Positions 8,970-18,909 are shown, numbered from the stretch's first letter. The stretch is DNA of 64,000 bases from Serratia sp. UGAL515B_01 (GCF_033095805.1 NZ_CP109901.1:2914001-2978000); one strand, 5' to 3'. Made by a program: numbers and translations. Notes: a model not told the origin generated them from the letters alone.

Positions 8970-9287
8970 ATGGCATCAGAAAACGCCACCTTTCGCCAAC
9001 GAGTATTTCACGTGATTGCCGCCATCCCTTATGGCAAGGTAACAACCTACGGTGAAGTAGCGAGATTGGCGGGTTCATCACGAGCAGCAAGACAGGTCGG
9101 AGGGATACTAAAAAAACTGCCATCGGACACTTCTCTGCCTTGGCATCGGGTTATTAACCGTTATGGAGAAATTTCGCTGCGTGACGATGATCATACCCGG
9201 CAAAAACAGGCATTACTGGCCGAAGGAATTGAGTTCTCTGCACAAGGAAACATCAATATGGCGGTTTATGGTTGGTGTTGGAAATAA
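8970..9287 (+). CDS. atl: Alkyltransferase-like protein
   Basis: This 105-residue protein resembles the C-terminal DNA-binding domain of O6-alkylguanine-DNA alkyltransferase. The active-site motif reads PWHRVI: tryptophan replaces the reactive cysteine of the PCHRV motif, which defines the ATL (YbaZ) group. ATL proteins bind O6-alkylguanine lesions without repairing them and hand them to nucleotide excision repair (family knowledge). Conserved helix-turn-helix features include IPYGKVTTYGEVARLAG and the Arg finger region SSRAARQVGGIL. It is divergent from ffs and precedes tesB. Confidence 0.93.
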   Translation: MASENATFRQRVFHVIAAIPYGKVTTYGEVARLAGSSRAARQVGGILKKLPSDTSLPWHRVINRYGEISLRDDDHTRQKQALLAEGIEFSAQGNINMAVYGWCWK

Positions 9288-9410
9288 ACCAACAGGTTTG
9301 CAATATCCGTCATTCATCAAGAGTTACCAACGGAACAATGCAATATATTGACGTATTACCCTCATATTCAGCACACTGCACAACATTATGACCAAGGGGA
9401 AAGCTACTTT

Positions 9411-10274
9411 ATGAGCCAAGCACTAAAAAACCTCCTCAACCTCCTGGATTTGGAAAAAATTGAAGAGGGTTTATTTCGCGGTCAGAGCGAAGATTTGGGT
9501 TTGCGCCAGGTATTTGGTGGCCAGGTCGTTGGCCAGGCACTGTACGCAGCTAAACAAACCGTTCCCGCGGAACGCAGTGTACATTCATTCCATAGCTATT
9601 TTCTGCGCCCTGGGGATAGTAGCAAACCCATCATTTATGACGTGGAAACCCTTCGTGATGGCAACAGTTTCAGTGCTCGTCGCGTCAGCGCCATTCAAAA
9701 CGGTAAACCGATTTTTTTCATGACAGCCTCTTACCAGAGCCCTGAGCAAGGTTTTGAACACCAGAACACTATGCCTGATGTTGCCCCCCCGGAAGGTTTG
9801 ATGTCAGAGTCAGAAATCGCACAAAAACTTTCATACATGTTGCCAGAAAAAGTACGCGACAAGTTTATTGGTGAAAAACCAATCGAGATGCGCCCGATAA
9901 AATTCCACAATCCACTTAAAGGAAGTGTAGAAGAACCCCATCGCTACGTTTGGTTCCGTGCAAATGGCACTATGCCAGATGACCTACGTATCCATCAATA
10001 TCTGCTCGGCTATGCCTCTGATTTCAATTTTTTACCTACAGCACTACAGCCACATGGCGTTGGGTTCCTTGAACCAGGCATGCAAGTCGCAACTATCGAC
10101 CACTCCATGTGGTTCCATCGCCCATTCCGCATGGATGATTGGTTACTGTATGCGGTGGAAAGTACCTCAGCTTCTGGGGCTCGCGGTTTTGTTCGCGGGC
10201 AGTTCTATACCCGTGATGGAGTGTTGATAGCCACTACCGCACAAGAAGGCGTTATCCGCCAAAGAGATGCATAA
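9411..10274 (+). CDS. tesB: Acyl-CoA thioesterase II
   Basis: TesB hydrolyses medium- and long-chain acyl-CoA to free fatty acid and CoA in the cytoplasm. The 287-residue product starts [30 protein letters not shown], matching E. coli TesB (286). The start at 9411 has an AAGGGG ribosome site; the frame remains open for 21 codons upstream but without family similarity. Double hotdog domains are seen, including [24 protein letters not shown], the [15 protein letters not shown] block and [10 protein letters not shown]. The ybaY gene found between ffs and tesB in E. coli is absent here. It converges on amtB with a shared terminator. Confidence 0.96.
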   Translation: MSQALKNLLNLLDLEKIEEGLFRGQSEDLGLRQVFGGQVVGQALYAAKQTVPAERSVHSFHSYFLRPGDSSKPIIYDVETLRDGNSFSARRVSAIQNGKPIFFMTASYQSPEQGFEHQNTMPDVAPPEGLMSESEIAQKLSYMLPEKVRDKFIGEKPIEMRPIKFHNPLKGSVEEPHRYVWFRANGTMPDDLRIHQYLLGYASDFNFLPTALQPHGVGFLEPGMQVATIDHSMWFHRPFRMDDWLLYAVESTSASGARGFVRGQFYTRDGVLIATTAQEGVIRQRDA

Positions 10275-10281
10275 ATAAAAA

Positions 10282-10310
10282 GGGGATGATGTCTCCATCG
10301 CCCCCATTTT
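10282..10310. terminator. Bidirectional terminator between tesB and amtB
   Basis: GGGGATGATG and CATCGCCCCC pair around TCTC with one mismatch. The plus strand continues ATTTTAC and the minus strand TTTTTATTT, so it can end both convergent transcripts, with the better U-tract on the amtB side. Confidence 0.8.
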
Positions 10311-10345
10311 ACTTATCGATAGTTCAGCCCATCGTCTTATCGGTG

Positions 10346-11635
10346 TTACTGATTGTAGGCATTTTCACCATGGCTATTCACATCAAGTCCTTCGCGTTCA
10401 TGTTCTTCGGGTACTCTCAGCCCCACAATAGCCCCAGCCACTTTAAAAGCGATAAATGCCGCCACACTTGACCACACCAGAGTCACTACCACACTCAGTA
10501 GCTGGACCCACATTTGATGCCCCATAGTCACCCCTGCTGCATAACCCGTCCCGCCCAGTGATGAGGCAGTGAACACTCCGGTCAGTAGGCAACCAACGAT
10601 ACCACATACGCCATGTACGCCAAATACGTCGCAGGTATCATCCACTTTCAGCCATTTTTTCAGCGTGACCACCCCCCACAAACCAGCCACACCAGCCAAC
10701 AAACCAATGATCAATGCGCCACCAACGCCTACCGTACCCGCCGCCGGAGTAACAGCAACCAGACCGGCAATACACCCCGAACACGCCCCTAACAGAGAAG
10801 GTTTCCCCCGTATTATCCACTCGGCAAAGGTCCAAGAAAGAATTGCCCCCGCAGTGGCGATGACCGTGTTGAGGAATGCCAGAGCGGCAATTCCGTTGGC
10901 TGCACCGGCTGAACCGGCGTTGAACCCAAACCAACCGATATACAAGATAGAGGCCCCGGTAAACACCATTGGCAGGTTATGAGGCTTAAACGCTTCCTTG
11001 CCAAATCCTGCACGTTTTCCGAGCAGATAAGCCCCCACAAGACCGGCACTTGCCGCGTTAATGTGCACAACGGTTCCACCCGCAAAATCTAAAGCACCGT
11101 CTTTTGCCAGCAATCCGCCCCCCCACACCATATGTGCAATCGGCAAATAGGAAATGGTGAACCAAATAGCGGCAAAGATGATCACAGCAGAGAAACGAAT
11201 ACGCTCAGCAAAACCGCCTACGACCAACGCTACGGTGATACAAGCAAAGGAAGCTTGGAATGCAACATGGACCATCTGACTCATAGTACCGGTCACACTG
11301 TCTATACCAATCCCTTTAAGCATTACCGTTTGAAAGCCGCCAAAGAAAGCATTGCCCGCGCTAAAAGCCAGCGTGTAACCATAGATCACCCATAGTACGC
11401 ACACCAAAGCGAAGGTAACGGTAACCTGAGTCAACATCGAAAGTACGTTTTTGCCACGTAGCAGACCACCATAAAACAGCGCAACACCGGGTAGCGTCAT
11501 AAAAAGCACCAGCGCTGTGCAAATCATCATAAACGCATTATCAGCCTTATCTGCCACCGCAGGTGCGGCCAGAGCCAAAGAAGGAAACAAAGTTACCAAA
11601 CTCAGGCACAACATGGATAAAAGTCTTCTCATCAT
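10346..11635 (-). CDS. amtB: Ammonium channel AmtB
   Basis: This is the trimeric inner-membrane ammonia/ammonium channel of the Amt/Rh family, closed by uridylyl-free GlnK when nitrogen is plentiful. The protein is 429 residues from the ATG at 11635; a second ATG follows immediately. A cleavable signal peptide ending ALAAPA is followed by the mature start APAVADKADNAFMMICTALVLFMT, as in E. coli. The pore signature DFAGGTVVHINAA with the first twin His, and the second His in FGVHGVCGIVG, are present. The ending VPEEHEREGLDVNSHGENAYNQ is the GlnK-contacting tail. It lies 34 bp after glnK in the same operon. Confidence 0.96.
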   Translation of the reverse strand: MMRRLLSMLCLSLVTLFPSLALAAPAVADKADNAFMMICTALVLFMTLPGVALFYGGLLRGKNVLSMLTQVTVTFALVCVLWVIYGYTLAFSAGNAFFGGFQTVMLKGIGIDSVTGTMSQMVHVAFQASFACITVALVVGGFAERIRFSAVIIFAAIWFTISYLPIAHMVWGGGLLAKDGALDFAGGTVVHINAASAGLVGAYLLGKRAGFGKEAFKPHNLPMVFTGASILYIGWFGFNAGSAGAANGIAALAFLNTVIATAGAILSWTFAEWIIRGKPSLLGACSGCIAGLVAVTPAAGTVGVGGALIIGLLAGVAGLWGVVTLKKWLKVDDTCDVFGVHGVCGIVGCLLTGVFTASSLGGTGYAAGVTMGHQMWVQLLSVVVTLVWSSVAAFIAFKVAGAIVGLRVPEEHEREGLDVNSHGENAYNQ

Positions 11636-11669
11636 TGTTCCATCCCCATTCACTTGACTGAGCCTGTAT

Positions 11670-12008
11670 TTACAGTGCAGCTTCGTCCGTTTCGCCGGTG
11701 CGAATACGAATGACGCGTTGCAATTCGGCAACGAAAATCTTGCCGTCACCAATTTTTCCGGTATAGGCTGCTTTGCTAATTACATCAATTACTTCATCTA
11801 ACTGGTCATCAGCAATAGCAATGTCAATTTTGACTTTTGGCAAGAAGTTGACGTTGTATTCTGCCCCGCGATAGAGCTCAGCATGCCCCTTCTGGCGACC
11901 AAAACCTTTAACTTCAGTTATGGTCATCCCCTGAATACCTACTGAGGATAAAGCTTCACGCACGTCCTCTAACTTGAATGGTTTGATCACCACGGTAACC
12001 AGTTTCAT
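11670..12008 (-). CDS. glnK: Nitrogen regulatory PII protein GlnK
   Basis: This is a 112-residue trimeric PII signal protein. It senses 2-oxoglutarate and ATP/ADP and, when not uridylylated, plugs AmtB. The N-terminus MKLVTVVIKPFKLEDVREAL and the T-loop segment GRQKGHAELYRGAEYNVNFLPK with the uridylylated Tyr (residue 51) are intact. The start at 12008 is set by homology and a GGAGAGG ribosome site, although the frame is open much further upstream. An NtrC-type site and a sigma54 promoter lie upstream, as expected for the glnK-amtB nitrogen-starvation operon. Confidence 0.96.
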   Translation of the reverse strand: MKLVTVVIKPFKLEDVREALSSVGIQGMTITEVKGFGRQKGHAELYRGAEYNVNFLPKVKIDIAIADDQLDEVIDVISKAAYTGKIGDGKIFVAELQRVIRIRTGETDEAAL

Positions 12009-12061
12009 ATTGCCTCTCCGCGAATTAGCCAAAAAAGCTTGCTCTTGGTACATTCTAAATA

Positions 12062-12077
12062 AGCAAAGGCTATGCCA
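12062..12077 (-). promoter_or_regulatory. Sigma54 (-24/-12) promoter of glnK-amtB
   Basis: The minus strand reads TGGCATAGCCTTTGCT. The GG and GC dinucleotides are 12 bases apart, as sigma54 promoters require, and the elements match TGGCAY-N5-TTGCW. It lies 54 bp upstream of the glnK start. Confidence 0.85.
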
Positions 12078-12162
12078 TAAATTATTATTCAGTGTATTAA
12101 GGACGGCGAAGGGGATTTCTAGTATTAGCTGCACGTTGCGGTATACATGGCGGATCTTTTTA

Positions 12163-12179
12163 CGCACCATTTCGGTGCA
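12163..12179 (-). promoter_or_regulatory. NtrC-binding site upstream of glnK
   Basis: The minus strand TGCACCGAAATGGTGCG fits the NtrC enhancer consensus TGCACCANNNTGGTGCA with two mismatches. It lies about 85 bp upstream of the sigma54 promoter, a normal enhancer distance. A weaker copy may follow at 12181-12199. Confidence 0.8.
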
Positions 12180-12239
12180 CTGCGCCATGAAAAAGTGCAG
12201 AGGAGTTAACTGTAAAGCCTTGGATGTCTGTTTATGATG

Positions 12240-12277
12240 CAAAAATCAAGGACTCATTCACTGAGGAGCCCTTGATG
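12240..12277 (-). terminator. Terminator of mdlAB
   Basis: On the minus strand ATCAAGG and CCTTGAT pair, with an inner CTC/GAG extension, and are followed by TTTTTG. It lies just after the mdlB stop. Confidence 0.8.
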
Positions 12278-12283
12278 TAAGGA

Positions 12284-14062
12284 CTAAACCGGTTGGTAGT
12301 TTTCGCCAGTACCTGCGGCAAGTTCCTCCCCAGCCAATTGCAACTGATACATCTGATAATAACGCCCTTGCTGAGCCAAGAGCTGCCGATGGTTACCCTG
12401 CTCAACAGCGTGACCTCGATGCAGTACCAAGATAGAATCAGCATCAACAATAGTAGAGAGACGGTGAGCAATAACGATCAGCGTCGTATGTTTACGGATC
12501 AAGCGAAGTGCTCGCTGGATCGCCTGTTCAGTGCCCGAATCAATATTAGCTGTGGCTTCATCAAGGATCAGAATTTTGGGGGCCTGTACCAATACGCGTG
12601 CCATGGCCAGTAATTGTTTCTGGCCTACTGATAGGTTATTTCCTTGCTCACCAAGGCGCGTCTGGATCCCCTCAGGAAACGCTCTCACCAACTCCGCCAG
12701 TTGCACCGTTTCCAGCGCCTTCCAGACCACTTCCTCGCTGATATTACGGCCCAGCGTCACGTTGGCCAATACTGAGTCGGCCATCACCACCGGATCTTGC
12801 TGCACCATGGCAATACCTTGCCGCAAGGTTCGGTGCGAAAGACTGGATAACAGGCGCCCGTCCACGCGAATTTCACCTTCACTTAGCGGGTAATACCCCA
12901 TTAGAAGGTTCGCCAGCGTACTTTTACCACTGCCGGTATGCCCCACCAATGCAACAAAACCACGTGGCGGGACCGCCAGCGAAATGTGCTGTAGCACCTT
13001 TTTGTCGCTACGATAGCTGAAGCTCAGATCGTGGATATCGATATGCCCACTTTTTAACAGATGTTCATCGCACCCATAACTTTGTTGGTCGCGATCCATC
13101 AGTTCAAAAATACGCTCTCCCGCCACTATAGCCTGCTGCAAAATCGACTGCTGGGAAGTCAATTCAATCAATGGCTCATTCAGACGACCAAGATAGTTAA
13201 TAAAGGCATATAACACGCCTACGCCGATAGCCCCTTCACCACTGAAGCCAAACAACATCAACAAACCGCACAATACCAGCGCTGAAAACAAACTGAGCAA
13301 TGGCCGCAACAAAAAGCCATCCAACCGCAATGTCTGCATCCGCGCAACATAGTGCTGTCGACTAGCCGCACTCATTCGTTCACCAAAACGTCTCTGCTGG
13401 CGGAACTGTTGGATCACGCCCATCCCACCAATCACTTCATTAAAACCGTCATTGATATCTGCCAGATAACTGCGCACTCGGCGAACAATCGGCGTGCTGT
13501 AATATTGGTAGATCCCCATGACCAAAAATACGGCAGGAAATATGCAAACTGCAACTAACGCCATCCGCCAATCAAGGCTGAACATAGCCACCAGCATTGC
13601 ACCGATCAGTGCTGCGCTTTTCAGTACCGTGGAGACCACCATGACATAGAGATCCTTGATAACCTCAGTATCATTGGTCACTCGTGAGATCAATTGCCCG
13701 ACGGGCTGGGTGTCGAATGCACTTAATGGCTGACGCAGTGCCGCATCCATCACATCAGTACGTAACCTCTGCACGACACTGACTGCAGCCTGATTAAACA
13801 AAATAGACTGGAAATACTGTAACACCGCGGCGAGTAGTTCCAATAAGATATAGGCCACTGCCAGACCGCAGACAATTATCAACGGTAATTGGCCCTTAGC
13901 GACATAGTTATCAATAAAATAGCCGATCAGGATCGGCCCGGCGACTTCTGCCGCTGCCGCAATCCAAAGCATCATAACCGCGAGTCCCAGCGATTTACGA
14001 TAAGGAGAGCCATAAGCTAATAGCCGTTTCAACGTTGGCCATAACTTTTTCATTTTATTCAT
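12284..14062 (-). CDS. mdlB: MdlB, heterodimeric ABC exporter subunit
   Basis: This is one half of an ABC multidrug-resistance-like exporter with MdlA. The 592-residue protein has six N-terminal transmembrane helices and a C-terminal nucleotide-binding domain: Walker [10 protein letters not shown], signature [13 protein letters not shown] and Walker [13 protein letters not shown]. The start at 14062 ([15 protein letters not shown]) is preferred because AGGAGG lies 9 bases upstream; other ATGs lie 12 codons upstream and 3 downstream. The gene overlaps the end of mdlA by 8 bp, indicating translational coupling. The substrate is not established. Length matches E. coli (593). Confidence 0.95.
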   Translation of the reverse strand: MNKMKKLWPTLKRLLAYGSPYRKSLGLAVMMLWIAAAAEVAGPILIGYFIDNYVAKGQLPLIIVCGLAVAYILLELLAAVLQYFQSILFNQAAVSVVQRLRTDVMDAALRQPLSAFDTQPVGQLISRVTNDTEVIKDLYVMVVSTVLKSAALIGAMLVAMFSLDWRMALVAVCIFPAVFLVMGIYQYYSTPIVRRVRSYLADINDGFNEVIGGMGVIQQFRQQRRFGERMSAASRQHYVARMQTLRLDGFLLRPLLSLFSALVLCGLLMLFGFSGEGAIGVGVLYAFINYLGRLNEPLIELTSQQSILQQAIVAGERIFELMDRDQQSYGCDEHLLKSGHIDIHDLSFSYRSDKKVLQHISLAVPPRGFVALVGHTGSGKSTLANLLMGYYPLSEGEIRVDGRLLSSLSHRTLRQGIAMVQQDPVVMADSVLANVTLGRNISEEVVWKALETVQLAELVRAFPEGIQTRLGEQGNNLSVGQKQLLAMARVLVQAPKILILDEATANIDSGTEQAIQRALRLIRKHTTLIVIAHRLSTIVDADSILVLHRGHAVEQGNHRQLLAQQGRYYQMYQLQLAGEELAAGTGENYQPV

Positions 14063-15830
14063 CGGCCAAGGCCTCCTCTGCATTTTCAGGAGACTCATCT
14101 AACGCAGCTTCCAACTGCTGATAGCGATACATATCACGATACCAACCGTTTTCTGCTGCTAATAGCGCGTGTTGCCCGCGTTGTACAACCGTTCCATGTT
14201 GCATCACCAAAATCTCACTGGCCTCGGTCAAGGCAGAAAGACGGTGTGCACTGATAATCACAGTGCGGTTTTTGCCCCAACTGCGCAGATTGTGAAGGAT
14301 CTCATACTCAGTCCGTCCATCTACCGCGGAAAGTGCGTCATCTAGGATCAGGATTTCTGCATCCAGTAACAGTGCTCGCGCAATGGATATACGCTGTTTC
14401 TGACCACCGGAAAGCATCACCCCACGTTCCCCTACTTCAGTCTCATAGCCCTGAGGCAAACGCAGAATATCCTCATGGACACTAGCCAGACGTGCTACCT
14501 GCTCAATCTGCTCTTGGGTTGCCGCAGGGTTACCCAGTGCAATGTTATTGGCTACGCTATCTGAGAATAAAAAAGGAGTCTGGCTTACTACAGATAGCCG
14601 TGAACGCCATTCGTCGAGTTTTATCTGGGTGAGAGGCAAACCGTGATAACTGATTTGACCACGATCAATTTCAAACTGACGCTGGATCAGAGATAACAAC
14701 GTCGATTTCCCAGCCCCGGTTGGCCCACATAATCCCAACATTTGCCCCGGTTGTAGCTGTAATGCAACATCATGCAGTGCTGATGTGTTTGTTTCCGGGT
14801 AATGGAAGAGCTTGATATCCACCACCAGATTACCGCGCCCGATGGGTAATTGGCGTTCGCCATCCCGTACTGCAGGTGCCTCTTCCAACAAGCTGCGAAT
14901 ACGGCTATAGGCAGCACTACCGCGCTCGACAATATTGAACATCCAGGCGAGAGCAAGCATCGGCCAGATCATCAGACCAAGGTACATGACAAAACTGGTC
15001 AGTTGCCCCAGAGAAAGAGAGCCATTCACCACCATCCAGCCACCACCACCGATGGCAAGCAAGTTAGAGGCGCCGATAGCGATATAGATCGTCGGGTTAA
15101 AACGCGCGTCTACTCGGGCTACATACATGTTCTTCACGCCAGTTTGTGCTGCAACCTCAGCAAACTGGCTGGACTGGCGATCTTCAAGCCCAAACGCCTT
15201 GATCATACGAATACTGCTCATGCTTTCCTGCGCCTGATCGTTGAGGCTGGAAAAAGCCGCCTGTGCCGATTTAAAGCGTTGATGCAACTGATCGCCGTAG
15301 TGCTTGATAGCAATTGCCATAATTGGCATAGGGATCAGTGAAATTAGGGTCAACTGCAAGCTGATTTGCGTACTCATCACAATCAGTACTGCCAGCCCCA
15401 TTACCAATGAGTCAACCAGCGTCAAAACGCCCTCTCCGGCAGCAAACACCACGCGGTCGACATCATTGGTTGCCCGAGCCATCAGATCGCCAGTACGGTG
15501 ACGCAAATAAAAAGACGGGTTTTGACGACTGAGCTGACGATAGAAATTTTCACGCAATTCCACAGCAAGTTGGTAAGATGCACCAAACAGCAGTACCCTC
15601 CACACATAGCGCAGCAAATAAACAACGATCGCCGTGCAGACCATGAGGCCCAACCATGCCATCAGCACATGATTAGACATCTGTTTCTCAGTGATGCCGT
15701 CAACAATAATACCAACCAACTTCGGTGGTAACAGTTGCAGCATGGCAATAATGATCAATAGCACCACGGCACCCAAGTAGCGGCGCCATTCGCGGCGAAA
15801 GTACCAACCTATTTGAGCAAATAATCTCAC
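14055..15830 (-). CDS. mdlA: MdlA, heterodimeric ABC exporter subunit
   Basis: This is the partner of MdlB in a predicted type IV ABC exporter. The 591-residue protein has a six-helix membrane domain beginning [21 protein letters not shown]. Its nucleotide-binding domain has Walker [10 protein letters not shown], signature [16 protein letters not shown] and Walker [14 protein letters not shown]. Asp follows the Walker B Asp where the catalytic Glu normally stands, so this half may contain the degenerate ATP site of an asymmetric pair, whereas MdlB keeps DE. It starts the mdlAB operon, 72 bp downstream of decR on the same strand. Confidence 0.95.
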   Translation of the reverse strand: MRLFAQIGWYFRREWRRYLGAVVLLIIIAMLQLLPPKLVGIIVDGITEKQMSNHVLMAWLGLMVCTAIVVYLLRYVWRVLLFGASYQLAVELRENFYRQLSRQNPSFYLRHRTGDLMARATNDVDRVVFAAGEGVLTLVDSLVMGLAVLIVMSTQISLQLTLISLIPMPIMAIAIKHYGDQLHQRFKSAQAAFSSLNDQAQESMSSIRMIKAFGLEDRQSSQFAEVAAQTGVKNMYVARVDARFNPTIYIAIGASNLLAIGGGGWMVVNGSLSLGQLTSFVMYLGLMIWPMLALAWMFNIVERGSAAYSRIRSLLEEAPAVRDGERQLPIGRGNLVVDIKLFHYPETNTSALHDVALQLQPGQMLGLCGPTGAGKSTLLSLIQRQFEIDRGQISYHGLPLTQIKLDEWRSRLSVVSQTPFLFSDSVANNIALGNPAATQEQIEQVARLASVHEDILRLPQGYETEVGERGVMLSGGQKQRISIARALLLDAEILILDDALSAVDGRTEYEILHNLRSWGKNRTVIISAHRLSALTEASEILVMQHGTVVQRGQHALLAAENGWYRDMYRYQQLEAALDESPENAEEALADE

Positions 15831-15902
15831 GCGGTTTTATTCCAGATACGTTTACAACAGGTCACTGTCCAGCTTACTCAAGATAAAGGTAGTAAGAACC
15901 GT

Positions 15903-16364
15903 TCACTCAGGAACAGGCAAAACCGTCGTATTTTTGATGATCTCCATTGCAAAGCTGGAGGTGACATCAATCAAACCAGGCACACCATTCACCAAGCGTT
16001 TATAGAAGTTGTCATAGCTTTTCATATCTGCCACTACCACCTGCATCAGGTAATCGTATTCTCCCGCCATACGATAGAATGCAAGAACTTCCGGCATCTG
16101 TGCAGTAAGTTCGACAAACGTATGATACCACTCACTGCTGTGTTGCTGGGTTTTTATCAAAACAAAAGCCGTTAGCCCAAGACCGAGTTTTTCATTATCC
16201 AGCAATGCGACCCGCCCGCGAATGTAGCCTTCATCTTCCAGCCTTTTAAGCCGTTTCCAGCACGGCGTAGAAGTCAGGTTCACCGACTCGGCCAGTACCT
16301 GAAGTGATTGAGTGCAGTCCTGCTGCAACATGCGTAACAATTTTCGGTCTATTTTATCCAACAT
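15903..16364 (-). CDS. decR: DecR (YbaO), Lrp/AsnC-family regulator
   Basis: This is a 153-residue Lrp/AsnC transcription factor with an N-terminal helix-turn-helix ([43 protein letters not shown]) and a C-terminal RAM ligand-binding domain. It corresponds to E. coli DecR, which activates cysteine detoxification genes when cysteine is present. It is divergent from an EamA-type transporter across 281 bp. Control of that neighbour is plausible but only inferred. Length equals the E. coli protein (152). Confidence 0.92.
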   Translation of the reverse strand: MLDKIDRKLLRMLQQDCTQSLQVLAESVNLTSTPCWKRLKRLEDEGYIRGRVALLDNEKLGLGLTAFVLIKTQQHSSEWYHTFVELTAQMPEVLAFYRMAGEYDYLMQVVVADMKSYDNFYKRLVNGVPGLIDVTSSFAMEIIKNTTVLPVPE

Positions 16365-16532
16365 ATCGTCATTTTTTGGAAAAATTTTCTCTATTTAAGC
16401 AATTAAACAGTGAAAATAGCAATCTTTTTTCCCTAAAAATTCAGTAGTCTTACTGTTGTTTAATCCATCTCTAAATAGCTGAACGTAATCGTGCTTACAG
16501 GTGGGGGGAGCCGTTGAGCTCAGGGATACGCA

Positions 16533-16563
16533 ACGCAAGTCCCTAAGGAGGGGGACTTTGCGT
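16533..16563 (+). other. Strong stem-loop in the leader of the EamA transporter gene
   Basis: ACGCAAGTCCC and GGGACTTTGCGT pair with a single bulged base around the loop TAAGGAGG. A second weaker pairing (CACGC 16569-16573 with GCGTG downstream) follows before the start at 16646. There is no U-tract, so this is not a simple terminator. It could be a leader regulatory structure or part of a small RNA. No named riboswitch class was recognised. Confidence 0.5.
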
Positions 16564-16645
16564 GCCGACACGCATGATCACTCTTACCCAACAGAAGCGT
16601 GATGTGTAGCGGTATTAAGAACCTATTTAGGACAAAGAAGAGCCA

Positions 16646-17575
16646 ATGATGACAGAAAATGCTAAAAGAATCGGTATTGTGATACTTCTCTTCATACTGG
16701 TCACGTTAACTTGGGGAACAACTTGGATGGCGATGAAAATTGCCGTCGCCACAATCCCCCCTATTTTTGCCACTGGTTTGCGCTTTTTAGCAGCCTCACC
16801 TCTGCTACTGCTATTTAGCTGGTTAACCAAAACCCCGCTACTCTTTCCTAAAGGAAGCCGGCTTTTTCAATTGCTCATTTGCCTAGCTTATTTCGCCGGG
16901 CCGTTCACATTGATGATCTATGGCGAGAGTTACGTCAGTTCAGGCTTAGCCTCCATTATCTTTGCCAACATGCCTGTTGCCGTATTAATCGTGTCTATAC
17001 TTTTGCTAAAAGAACGCATCAGCCCGACCCAGTTGCTAGGGTTAGTTTTAGGTGTGGTCAGTTTGTCTACCATTTTATATTTAGAGTCCAGTCAAACTAG
17101 CGGCACAAGCTGGCAAGGCATTGCGGCTTTACTGGCAGCTGTAATTATTCATGCCATCATGTATGTACAATGCAAGAAACGCAGCCAAAAAATTTCAGTA
17201 CTCACCTTCAATACACTTCCTTGCCTCGGTGCTGGTTTCTTATTGTTACTACTGGGCTCCTGGGTGGAAAAAATTGACAGTGCAATGTTCTCAACATCAT
17301 CATTGATATCTGTAGGGTATCTTGGCATTGTAGCGGGTGTTTTTGGAATTTTATGCTACTTTGCTTTACAACAGCGTGCTAGTGCTTTTCAAGCTTCCCT
17401 GGTTTTCCTAGTATTTCCCATCATTGCCTTAGGCGTTGAGCGAATGGTAAGCGGTACAACAATCAGCCAAGCCTCGTTATGGCTTATACTGCCGTTATTG
17501 CTCGGTATATTACTGACTTTGACGCCCATCAGTACGATTAGAACAGTGCTTAGATTAGAACCTGTTCGCACCTAG
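16646..17575 (+). CDS. EamA/DMT-family transporter
   Basis: This 309-residue inner-membrane protein of the drug/metabolite transporter superfamily has about ten transmembrane helices in two EamA repeats (roughly residues 8-145 and 155-295). The N-terminal repeat has the family pattern TWGTTWMAMKIAVATIPPIFATGLRFLAASPLLLL. Substrates of this group include amino acids, metabolites and drugs, and cannot be assigned from sequence. It replaces ybaE/cof, which occupy this interval in E. coli. It is divergent from decR. Two adjacent ATGs (16646, 16649) could serve as start; the ribosome site AAGAAGAG is moderate. A hairpin terminator follows. Confidence 0.85.
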   Translation: MMTENAKRIGIVILLFILVTLTWGTTWMAMKIAVATIPPIFATGLRFLAASPLLLLFSWLTKTPLLFPKGSRLFQLLICLAYFAGPFTLMIYGESYVSSGLASIIFANMPVAVLIVSILLLKERISPTQLLGLVLGVVSLSTILYLESSQTSGTSWQGIAALLAAVIIHAIMYVQCKKRSQKISVLTFNTLPCLGAGFLLLLLGSWVEKIDSAMFSTSSLISVGYLGIVAGVFGILCYFALQQRASAFQASLVFLVFPIIALGVERMVSGTTISQASLWLILPLLLGILLTLTPISTIRTVLRLEPVRT

Positions 17576-17583
17576 AAATTTAA

Positions 17584-17612
17584 AAAAGCCGAGTGATAAT
17601 TCTCGGCTATCT
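17584..17612 (+). terminator. Hairpin after the EamA transporter gene
   Basis: AGCCGAG and CTCGGCT form a 7-bp stem with an 8-base loop, preceded by an A-run and followed by ATCTC. It is a plausible terminator with a weak U-tract. Confidence 0.6.
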
Positions 17613-17945
17613 CAATACTTTCTAAAATACAAGGAGTTGACTGTAGAATTGCCCCTTCATAGCCACCAGCAGCATTCATATCGATTGCTGGCTGATTTGT
17701 AACTTTGTGGCCACATTATTTACTTACGAATCATATTTCCACTTATATAAGTGGTTCGCTTCCCTTATCATGTTTTTACGAATCAAAAGATTATTAAATT
17801 TAATCAACATGATACCTATAAAACCGTTTTACGCATGATGCGTATGGCTCTCAAAACAACTATTTGGGCTGGACACTGGTTCAGAAACATAGAACAGCCG
17901 CTCGAATGTACATCGGGAATGGCTTCAACACAGAAGGTAGATTCT
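17613..17945. other. Upstream region of queC without other genes
   Basis: About 330 bp lies between the EamA gene and queC. The queC frame stays open upstream to 17751, but that extension shows no family similarity, so it is taken as untranslated. The first part is AT-rich and probably contains the queC promoter. No preQ1 riboswitch-like element was seen. Confidence 0.4.
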
Positions 17946-18644
17946 ATGAAACGCGCGGTCGTCGTTTTTAGCGGTGGGCAAGACTCAACGACATGCTTAA
18001 TTCAGGCATTGCAACAGTATGATGAAGTTCACTGCATCACGTTTGATTATGGTCAGCGTCATCGTGCTGAAATTGAGATTGCAAAAGTGCTATCTCAAAC
18101 CCTAGGTGCCAAAGCACACAAGATTTTAGATGTTGGTTTACTTAATGAGTTAGCAATCAGCAGCCTGACCCGTAGCAACATACCCATTCCGGATCATGAA
18201 AGCTCATCGCAAGAAGCCTTGCCGAACACCTTTGTACCCGGCCGCAATATCCTTTTCCTAACGCTAGCGTCTATTTACGCTTATCAGGTGCAAGCGGAAG
18301 CTGTGATAACAGGTGTCTGTGAAACAGACTTCTCTGGCTATCCAGACTGTCGTGACGAATTCGTTAAGGCCCTTAATCACGCGATGATATTAGGTATTGG
18401 ACGAAATATCCGCTTTGAAACTCCACTGATGTGGCTAAATAAGGCAGAAACTTGGGCCCTGGCAGATTATTATCGACAAATGGAATGCATTCGCCACGAC
18501 ACGCTCACCTGCTACAACGGTATTCAAGGCGACGGTTGTGGTAAATGTGCAGCCTGCCATTTGCGTGCTAAAGGACTACATCAATACCAACATAACAAAG
18601 CTGTTGTTATAGCTAGTATGAAACAGAAAGTCGGGATGGTTTAA
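17946..18644 (+). CDS. queC: 7-cyano-7-deazaguanine synthase
   Basis: QueC converts 7-carboxy-7-deazaguanine to preQ0 with ATP and ammonia in queuosine biosynthesis. The 232-residue protein begins [18 protein letters not shown], which carries the N-type ATP pyrophosphatase PP-loop SGGQDST. Zinc-ligand cysteines appear in [19 protein letters not shown] near the C-terminus. The start at 17946 is chosen by homology and an AAGGTAG ribosome site. Two further queuosine genes, tgt and queA, lie at 54.7-57.1 kb in this window. Confidence 0.95.
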   Translation: MKRAVVVFSGGQDSTTCLIQALQQYDEVHCITFDYGQRHRAEIEIAKVLSQTLGAKAHKILDVGLLNELAISSLTRSNIPIPDHESSSQEALPNTFVPGRNILFLTLASIYAYQVQAEAVITGVCETDFSGYPDCRDEFVKALNHAMILGIGRNIRFETPLMWLNKAETWALADYYRQMECIRHDTLTCYNGIQGDGCGKCAACHLRAKGLHQYQHNKAVVIASMKQKVGMV

Positions 18645-18909
18645 GGCAGATAAAATGAAAGCTGCGTGTAACTCATGGCTGAAACATGGCCTTCCACTCG
18701 ACATCATTCAAACAGCGAGTTTTGCTTAAAAAAGGTTGGGTACATTACTCCAAAAAATTCGAGTTATTCGAGTTGCGTGAGAAAAACGCACCGCGTTTTT
18801 GAGCAGCACTAGTGCCACTCTGGAAGAGCGAGTCCCACTTTTGGCCGAATAACGGAGTGCCATCAAAGCACATGCAACCTGAGTAGACGAGTAGCGCTAC
18901 GCCAAAGAG
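18645..18909. repeat. Queue of decayed palindromic repeat sequence between queC and fadM
   Basis: This 265-bp convergent spacer contains TTCGAGTTGC at about 18770 and GCATGCAACCTGAGT at about 18870. These resemble the arms of the palindromic repeats near tgt. No terminator with a clear U-tract was found and no gene is supported. A short frame MKAACNSWLKHGLPLDII at 18655 is not recognised. Confidence 0.35.

Noticed and set aside
8970..9287. Atl lacks the methyltransferase active-site cysteine
   Set aside because: Tryptophan at this position defines the alkyltransferase-like family and is not a damaging mutation.
10569..10982. Plus-strand 137-codon Pro/Thr-rich frame opposite amtB
   Set aside because: It is a shadow of the amtB coding strand, where glycine/alanine-rich helices give long reverse frames.
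14300..14420. MdlA Walker B reads DD instead of DE, suggesting a broken ATPase
   Set aside because: The same DD is found in E. coli MdlA; asymmetric heterodimeric ABC exporters commonly have one degenerate site, so this is not decay.
14850..15341. Plus-strand 163-codon frame opposite mdlA
   Set aside because: It lies wholly inside mdlA, has no similarity, and is explained by codon bias of the real gene.
17751..17945. N-terminal extension of QueC
   Set aside because: The frame is open but the PP-loop protein starts at [11 protein letters not shown] in the family, and a ribosome site precedes 17946.
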